Source of the DNA: JBDKGV01 sp039798005
GTDB lineage: Bacteria > Fibrobacterota > Fibrobacteria > UBA5070
Direction: 5' to 3'
Assembly (NCBI GenBank): GCA_039798005.1
Contig: JBDKGV010000157.1
Coordinates: 1 to 8,100, forward strand
Length of the DNA: 8,100 nucleotides
Part shown: in pieces, positions 4,976-8,100 of the stretch
Layout of the letters: each line of letters begins with the position of its first letter
Position numbering within the stretch: position 1 is the stretch's first letter
Translations under genes and position numbers: made by a program
Notes under the pieces: generated by a model
Database searches by the model: none
Seen by the model: the letters and a program-made list of their open reading frames with translations, nothing else
Told to the model about the DNA's origin: nothing

Positions 4976-5524
4976 ATGACGGACGCATGGCTGGAGACAC
5001 GGGCGAAGCTGCATGGCTTCATCCTGCGCAGGGTGGGGGATTCGCCCGTTGCCGACGGCATCCTGCAGGAAACCCTCCTGCGCTTCCTAGAGGCGCGCGA
5101 GGGGATCCGGGCGCAGGAAGCGCTGACGGGCTGGATGTATCGCGTGGCGTCGAACCTGATCGCCGACCACTTCCGCAAGGAACGCCGTCACGGAGCGCTG
5201 GACGACGAGCATCCCGCGCCCGAAGAGCCCGAGGATCCGCATCGGGAACTGGCGGGCTGTCTCCGGCCGCTGCTTGCCACGCTGCCGGAAGGGTATCGCA
5301 CCGCGCTGGAGCTGGCGGATCTCGAGGAGCTGCCGCACAAGGAGGTCGCCGTGCGGTTGGGTCTTGGCGTGTCGGGAGTGAAGTCGCGGGTCCAGCGGGG
5401 GCGTGTCCTCCTGCTCGAGGCGCTCGAGCGCTGCTGCGTCCTGGAGAAGGGGCCGACGGGAGTCTCGGGCTACGAACCGCGCGCCCGCGGCTGCAGCGGG
5501 TGTTCCGCCCCTGACGGAGGCTGA
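4976..5524 (+). CDS. sigZ: ECF RNA polymerase sigma factor, SigZ-like, with cysteine-rich tail
   Basis: 182 aa. Region 2 spans about residues 8-72, with ILQETLLRFLEA and GWMYRVASNLIADHFRKERR. Region 4 spans about 94-150, with LPEGYRTALELADLEELPHKEVA and the recognition helix SGVKSRVQRGR. Region 3 is absent, as in ECF sigma factors. The tail CC-VLEKGPTGVSGYEPRARG-CSGC (Cys153, 154, 173, 176) matches the SigZ type, whose members end in paired cysteines around a Y-x-PR motif. The ATG at 4976 has GGGGAGG six bases upstream; a longer in-frame start at 4919 lies inside the hairpin region. No anti-sigma factor gene follows. Position after arsM suggests a metal, metalloid or thiol signal read by the cysteines, which is inference. 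Length and composition are otherwise ordinary for the window. Confidence 0.88.
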   Translation: MTDAWLETRAKLHGFILRRVGDSPVADGILQETLLRFLEAREGIRAQEALTGWMYRVASNLIADHFRKERRHGALDDEHPAPEEPEDPHRELAGCLRPLLATLPEGYRTALELADLEELPHKEVAVRLGLGVSGVKSRVQRGRVLLLEALERCCVLEKGPTGVSGYEPRARGCSGCSAPDGG

Positions 5525-5548
5525 TCCGGCGCGATGAGGCTGTGCGCC

Positions 5549-5572
5549 AGGGATCGTGCGTGGACCATCCCT
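5549..5572. terminator. inverted repeat in the convergent gap, possible bidirectional terminator
   Basis: AGGGAT (5549-5554) and ATCCCT (5567-5572) form a 6-bp stem with a 12-nt loop in the 63-bp space between the sigma-factor gene (+) and the secreted-protein gene (-). A second 5-bp repeat, GGCGC/GCGCC, lies at 5528-5548. Neither has a T-run, so support is weak and mainly positional. Confidence 0.25.
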
Positions 5573-5587
5573 CACTCCCATGTCCGG

Positions 5588-6295
5588 TCATCTCCTCGCA
5601 GGGGCTTCCAGGCAGTGTCGCCGGAGGGTTCGCAGCAGTGGACGCGGCCTCAGGGACTTGCGGCCGACCTTCTTGCGGCGACGGCCACTCTCCTCGTTCA
5701 CGACGGTCTCGATGAACCGACCGGTGAGCAGGTTGTGGTCGCTCTCCGTCGTGATCTGAGGTCCGTCAGGTCCTCCGTCCGAGGAGCTCGTCGTGATGCC
5801 GATGGCGACGAACTCCCCCTTCTCGTAGCGGTATTGGGTGGTGGTGTAGAGGCTCGTGCAGTGGGAACCGCCCCCTTCCCTGAGGTACAGGGTGCCTTTG
5901 GGGCCAAGCAGGAGACCCCCGTCGCAGTTGAGGTATCCGCAGGCGCAGCCCAGCCAAGGGAGTGCGGCGTCGCTTGCCCAAACCAGGCTGTCCCCGCCGT
6001 TGGGCAATCCCTGGTAGAGCAGCAGTCCTTCGGGACCTCCCTTCAGGTTGTCCTTTCCGCGCCATTCCAGTTCGGTAGTGAGGTAGACCCGGTACAGCCG
6101 GTCGGGGATCCCGTCCCGGGTGAAGTCCTCCGCAAGGTGCCAGACCGTCAGGCCCGAGGCGGCCGCAAGCGGTCCCAGCGGGCGCGAGGTGGCGCTCGGG
6201 GTGAACGGCTTGCGCTCGGGCCCCAAGTGAAGGAGGGGGGCGGCGGACAGGGCGGTGGCCAGCAGGAAGAACGCGAGGCAGCGGATGGAAGGCAT
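5588..6295 (-). CDS. uncharacterised exported protein with FG-GAP-like acidic loop
   Basis: 235 aa. The N-terminus MPSIRCLAFFLLATALSAAP is a good Sec signal peptide with likely cleavage after residue 18 or 19, so the protein is periplasmic or secreted. I cannot name the family. Visible features are a D57-x-T-x-D61-G-x-x-D65 loop followed by hydrophobic strand residues, like calcium loops of FG-GAP/VCBS repeats; four cysteines (117, 119, 124, 146) that could form disulfides; a strand-rich middle around RYEKGEFVAIG; DHNLLTGRFIETVVN, similar to a pattern seen in many exported hypothetical proteins; and a very basic last 25 residues. The ATG at 6295 is chosen for the signal peptide and because an intrinsic terminator lies in the longer open frame that reaches 6457. 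No good Shine-Dalgarno sequence is visible. Confidence 0.75.
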   Translation of the reverse strand: MPSIRCLAFFLLATALSAAPLLHLGPERKPFTPSATSRPLGPLAAASGLTVWHLAEDFTRDGIPDRLYRVYLTTELEWRGKDNLKGGPEGLLLYQGLPNGGDSLVWASDAALPWLGCACGYLNCDGGLLLGPKGTLYLREGGGSHCTSLYTTTQYRYEKGEFVAIGITTSSSDGGPDGPQITTESDHNLLTGRFIETVVNEESGRRRKKVGRKSLRPRPLLRTLRRHCLEAPARR

Positions 6296-6351
6296 CGCTT
6301 TGGAATCTAAATCGCAAGCGATGCGGCTGCGGCACGAAGGGGATGCGCCCC

Positions 6352-6366
6352 GACAATTCCTGTCAA
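6352..6366. promoter_or_regulatory. GACA-N5-TGTC repeat and TTGACA hexamer upstream of the secreted-protein gene
   Basis: GACA (6352-6355), five bases and TGTC (6361-6364) reproduce the core and spacing of the candidate operator at 3482-3500, with the same N5 centre. Read leftwards, TTGACA (6366-6361) is a perfect -35 hexamer for the secreted-protein gene, but the sequence 17 bp on (TCCCCT) is a poor -10 element. A site here would overlap that promoter. Confidence 0.3.
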
Positions 6367-6399
6367 AACAAAACCCCGCCCGGGAAGTCCGGACGGGGT
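6364..6399 (-). terminator. intrinsic terminator reading leftwards
   Basis: Read leftwards, an 11-bp GC-rich stem (6373-6383 with 6389-6399, including one G-U pair) and 5-nt loop are followed by TTTTGTTTTG. The hairpin is followed by a T-run only on the minus strand, so it stops leftward transcription. It lies about 70 bp before the secreted-protein ATG, with no minus-strand gene visible to its right. It may be an attenuator in that gene's leader, the end of a short untranslated RNA, or an insulator against antisense transcription from the right-hand gene. Confidence 0.8.
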
Positions 6400-6478
6400 G
6401 AGGCGGGAGGTGCCGCCAAAAGTGCAAAGTGCTGATGATGAGTGAATGAGCTCGCATTGCATTGGATTGAGGTTGATG
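6400..6478. other. non-coding part of the divergent intergenic region
   Basis: With the flanking sites, this belongs to a roughly 320-bp gap (6296-6613) between divergent genes. The A+T content rises here. I see no gene, repeat or other site between the terminator and the rightward promoter. Confidence 0.5.
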
Positions 6479-6507
6479 CTGAAATTCTATCTCAATTCAA
6501 GTATATT
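6479..6507 (+). promoter_or_regulatory. candidate sigma-70 promoter for the CsgG/PEGA gene
   Basis: CTGAAA (6479-6484), a 17-nt spacer and TATATT (6502-6507) match the consensus at four and five of six bases in an A+T-rich stretch. The expected start near 6514 gives a leader of about 100 nt. Confidence 0.5.
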
Positions 6508-6524
6508 ATGCCCAGTTGTGAGTG

Positions 6525-6559
6525 CGATGATACTTGCATCATCATCGGCAATCGCCGAT
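6525..6559 (+). other. two adjacent stem-loops in the leader of the CsgG/PEGA gene
   Basis: CGATGAT (6525-6531) pairs with ATCATCG (6541-6547), or GATGAT with ATCATC at 6538-6543. Right after, ATCGGC (6544-6549) pairs with GCCGAT (6554-6559) around AATC and is followed by TTT. The first alternative and the second stem share bases 6544-6547 and so exclude each other. This could be a post-transcriptional control element or a leaky terminator; no known riboswitch class is recognised. Confidence 0.35.
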
Positions 6560-6613
6560 TTGCTCTCGCTTGGCGCATGATGTCGCGACCATGATCCAAT
6601 GAATGGAGTGTTC

Positions 6614-8100
6614 ATGAAATTGCTGTCTGCAAGCAAGATTCAACGTTTGGGTGCGATGATCGCAAGGGCCGCAATCCCTTCAATCGTGATCGGCACCTCA
6701 ATTTGCCATGGACAGGAACTGGTCCCTCCTCGCAATGCAGATACGGCAAAAGCTTCGCACGAGTTCAAGCGAATTCCTGTCGTTGCCATCAGCGACTTGC
6801 AATCCAACGGGATCTCTGTGGCACATCTTCGAGTGATCACGGATGAGATTTCAAGCCAACTGCAGAACACGGGATTCTATCGGGTGATGGAGCGATCCCA
6901 GATGGATCGCATCCTCGTTGAGCAGAATTTTCAGCAATCGGGTGCTTGCGACGGGAGCCAGTGTGCCGTTGAGATCGGTCGCCTGCTGGGGATCGACCGG
7001 ATGCTCCTCGGATCGGTTGGGCTGCTCGGAACAACCTACACGTTGCACCTGCGTCTGGTGGACGTGGCTACGGGAGAAATCCTGCGCAACGCCTCGGCTC
7101 ATCTTGAGGGGCGTATCGATGATGTCCTCACTCAGCTTGTGCCAAAGGCTGTCGCAGTGATTGCCAGCTCATCCAATGGTTCGCGAGCGGTGTCTGTCAC
7201 CCCTGTGGCGACCTCGCCAGTCGCGGCAATTGCGCCAGCGACATCAGCTTGGAAACCCGCACCTTCAACCGGCCCTCGGGTGGTCGCTCGCTTTGAAAGC
7301 GTTCCCTCAGGCGCACGCGTTGTCGACAATGGAGTGGAGTTGTGCACGACACCCTGCCAGAAGGCAGTTCCTATCGGCAATCATGCACTGCTTTGGGAAC
7401 TGGATGGATGGATGTCATATCACGACACGGTGGTGGTGCGGGAATCGAACCAGAAGTTCACAAGAATACTGACTGAAGTTGGCTCAACGGTGGTTGTCGA
7501 AGCCAAGGACGCAGGTACCCAAGAGGATATCGCAGCCGAAGTTTGGCTTGCCGGAGGCAAGATAGGGAACACTCCTTGGCAGGGGACGGTGACTTCGCAG
7601 GGGAACGCGATCTCGGTGCGCTTGGTTGGGTATCGAGACTTCGATACTGCGCTTCAAGTGGTCAAGGGAAAATCGATCACTTTGCAAGTGGCGTTGAAGC
7701 GGCGCGACACAAGGACGATCGATCTCCCCGACCACGGGGAGGTTCGGGTCGGAAGTCTAGTGTACAAGGCACCCTTCATTCGGCAAGAAGTGGCGGACTC
7801 CGCATTCAATCGGGAAGGAGCGACATGGATCACGCCTTGGGGGACGCGTTGGTTGAGAAAAGAGGAAGAACGTCTGACGACATGGCCGGTGGGACTGCAA
7901 CTTGAGACGGAATTGGGCTTTGAATCAAATAAGTGGCGTGGAGGATCGTCTGCGACCTTTGATCTTGCGGTCGGTTTTCCTCTCGGCAAAAAGCTGTCCA
8001 TTGTTGTTTTGGGACACTCTGCTGCATATTCAACAGAGTTCAGGAACGAGGTTGGAGGAGGAGTCGCCTACACCAACGAGTTCATGAAAATCCTGTTCAC
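6614..8100 (+). CDS. CsgG-like/PEGA-domain envelope protein, probable outer-membrane barrel (3' end outside window)
   Basis: Open from the ATG at 6614 (GGAG at 6605-6608) to the window edge; 495 codons are visible and no stop is reached. Residues 1-33 resemble a signal peptide ending in CHG-Q. A CsgG-like domain (about 53-184) begins PVVAISDLQ and contains VMERSQMDRILVEQNFQQSG, CAVEIGRLLGIDRMLLGSVG and RLVDVATGEI, the usual pattern of the domain in many Gram-negative phyla. An Ala/Pro/Ser linker (190-220) follows, then a PEGA domain (about 224-275, FESVPSGARV...TTPCQKAVPIGNH) and a second PEGA-like unit (about 292-370). From about 405 there are alternating strands with GFPLGKKLSIVVLG, likely the start of a beta barrel. 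The role is probably envelope assembly or surface attachment; the substrate is unknown. Codon choice (ATA, AGA, CTA, TCA, GCA) is less GC-biased than in the other genes, compatible with transfer or a different expression class. Confidence 0.8.
   Translation, partial: MKLLSASKIQRLGAMIARAAIPSIVIGTSICHGQELVPPRNADTAKASHEFKRIPVVAISDLQSNGISVAHLRVITDEISSQLQNTGFYRVMERSQMDRILVEQNFQQSGACDGSQCAVEIGRLLGIDRMLLGSVGLLGTTYTLHLRLVDVATGEILRNASAHLEGRIDDVLTQLVPKAVAVIASSSNGSRAVSVTPVATSPVAAIAPATSAWKPAPSTGPRVVARFESVPSGARVVDNGVELCTTPCQKAVPIGNHALLWELDGWMSYHDTVVVRESNQKFTRILTEVGSTVVVEAKDAGTQEDIAAEVWLAGGKIGNTPWQGTVTSQGNAISVRLVGYRDFDTALQVVKGKSITLQVALKRRDTRTIDLPDHGEVRVGSLVYKAPFIRQEVADSAFNREGATWITPWGTRWLRKEEERLTTWPVGLQLETELGFESNKWRGGSSATFDLAVGFPLGKKLSIVVLGHSAAYSTEFRNEVGGGVAYTNEFMKILF

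Noticed and set aside
5534..6310. Plus-strand ORF of 258 codons antisense to the exported protein
   Set aside because: No signal or domain pattern; the minus strand has a convincing signal peptide and strand-rich protein sequence.
6296..6457. N-terminal extension of the exported protein to 6457
   Set aside because: It would place an intrinsic terminator inside the coding region and bury the signal peptide.
1..8100. tRNA, rRNA, CRISPR array, insertion sequence, attachment site or defence system
   Set aside because: No tRNA-like cloverleaf, rRNA core sequence, spaced direct repeats, transposase or integrase motifs were found on reading both strands.

Overview
The window is bacterial chromosome, about 90% of it GC-rich and densely coding, with strongly GC-biased third codon positions up to about 6400. 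From there to the right edge the sequence is visibly richer in A+T. Secreted proteins with signal peptides and a CsgG-like/PEGA protein ending in barrel-like strands point to a Gram-negative, double-membraned organism. The style of the CsgG/PEGA protein recalls Fibrobacterota and similar phyla, but that is a weak guess; nothing here fixes the taxonomy. I see no rRNA, tRNA, CRISPR array, insertion sequence or phage gene.

Left part (1-2420). The 3' end of an alpha/beta hydrolase gene (+) converges on a complete acetolactate synthase catalytic-subunit gene of the IlvG/IlvB/IlvI type (-). Upstream of the synthase, on its own strand, is what looks like a complete transcription-attenuation leader that automated gene calling would probably miss. 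It has a 24-codon leader peptide packed with Val and Leu codons, a hairpin embedded in those codons, a second hairpin, and a 13-bp terminator-like hairpin, all before the ribosome-binding site. The peptide resembles enterobacterial IlvL. The synthase carries Gln at the position of the conserved Trp that in the E. coli enzyme favours 2-ketobutyrate. No recognisable regulatory (ACT) subunit lies beside it.

Middle part (2417-5524), all on +. A PhnA/YjdM-type zinc-ribbon protein starting at TTG is followed after 28 bp by a YafY-like HTH/WYL regulator. A small VOC-fold protein comes next, with a perfect 7+7 bp inverted repeat in the gap that is a good operator candidate for the regulator. Then come an ArsM arsenite methyltransferase with its three diagnostic cysteines and a SigZ-like ECF sigma factor with a cysteine-rich tail. 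The last two suggest a metalloid-response pair.

Right part (5588-8100). An uncharacterised exported protein is encoded on -. A divergent gene on + runs off the window edge and encodes a CsgG-like domain, PEGA-type repeats and a probable outer-membrane barrel. The roughly 320 bp between them holds an intrinsic terminator pointing left, a promoter pointing right and stem-loops in the right-hand leader.
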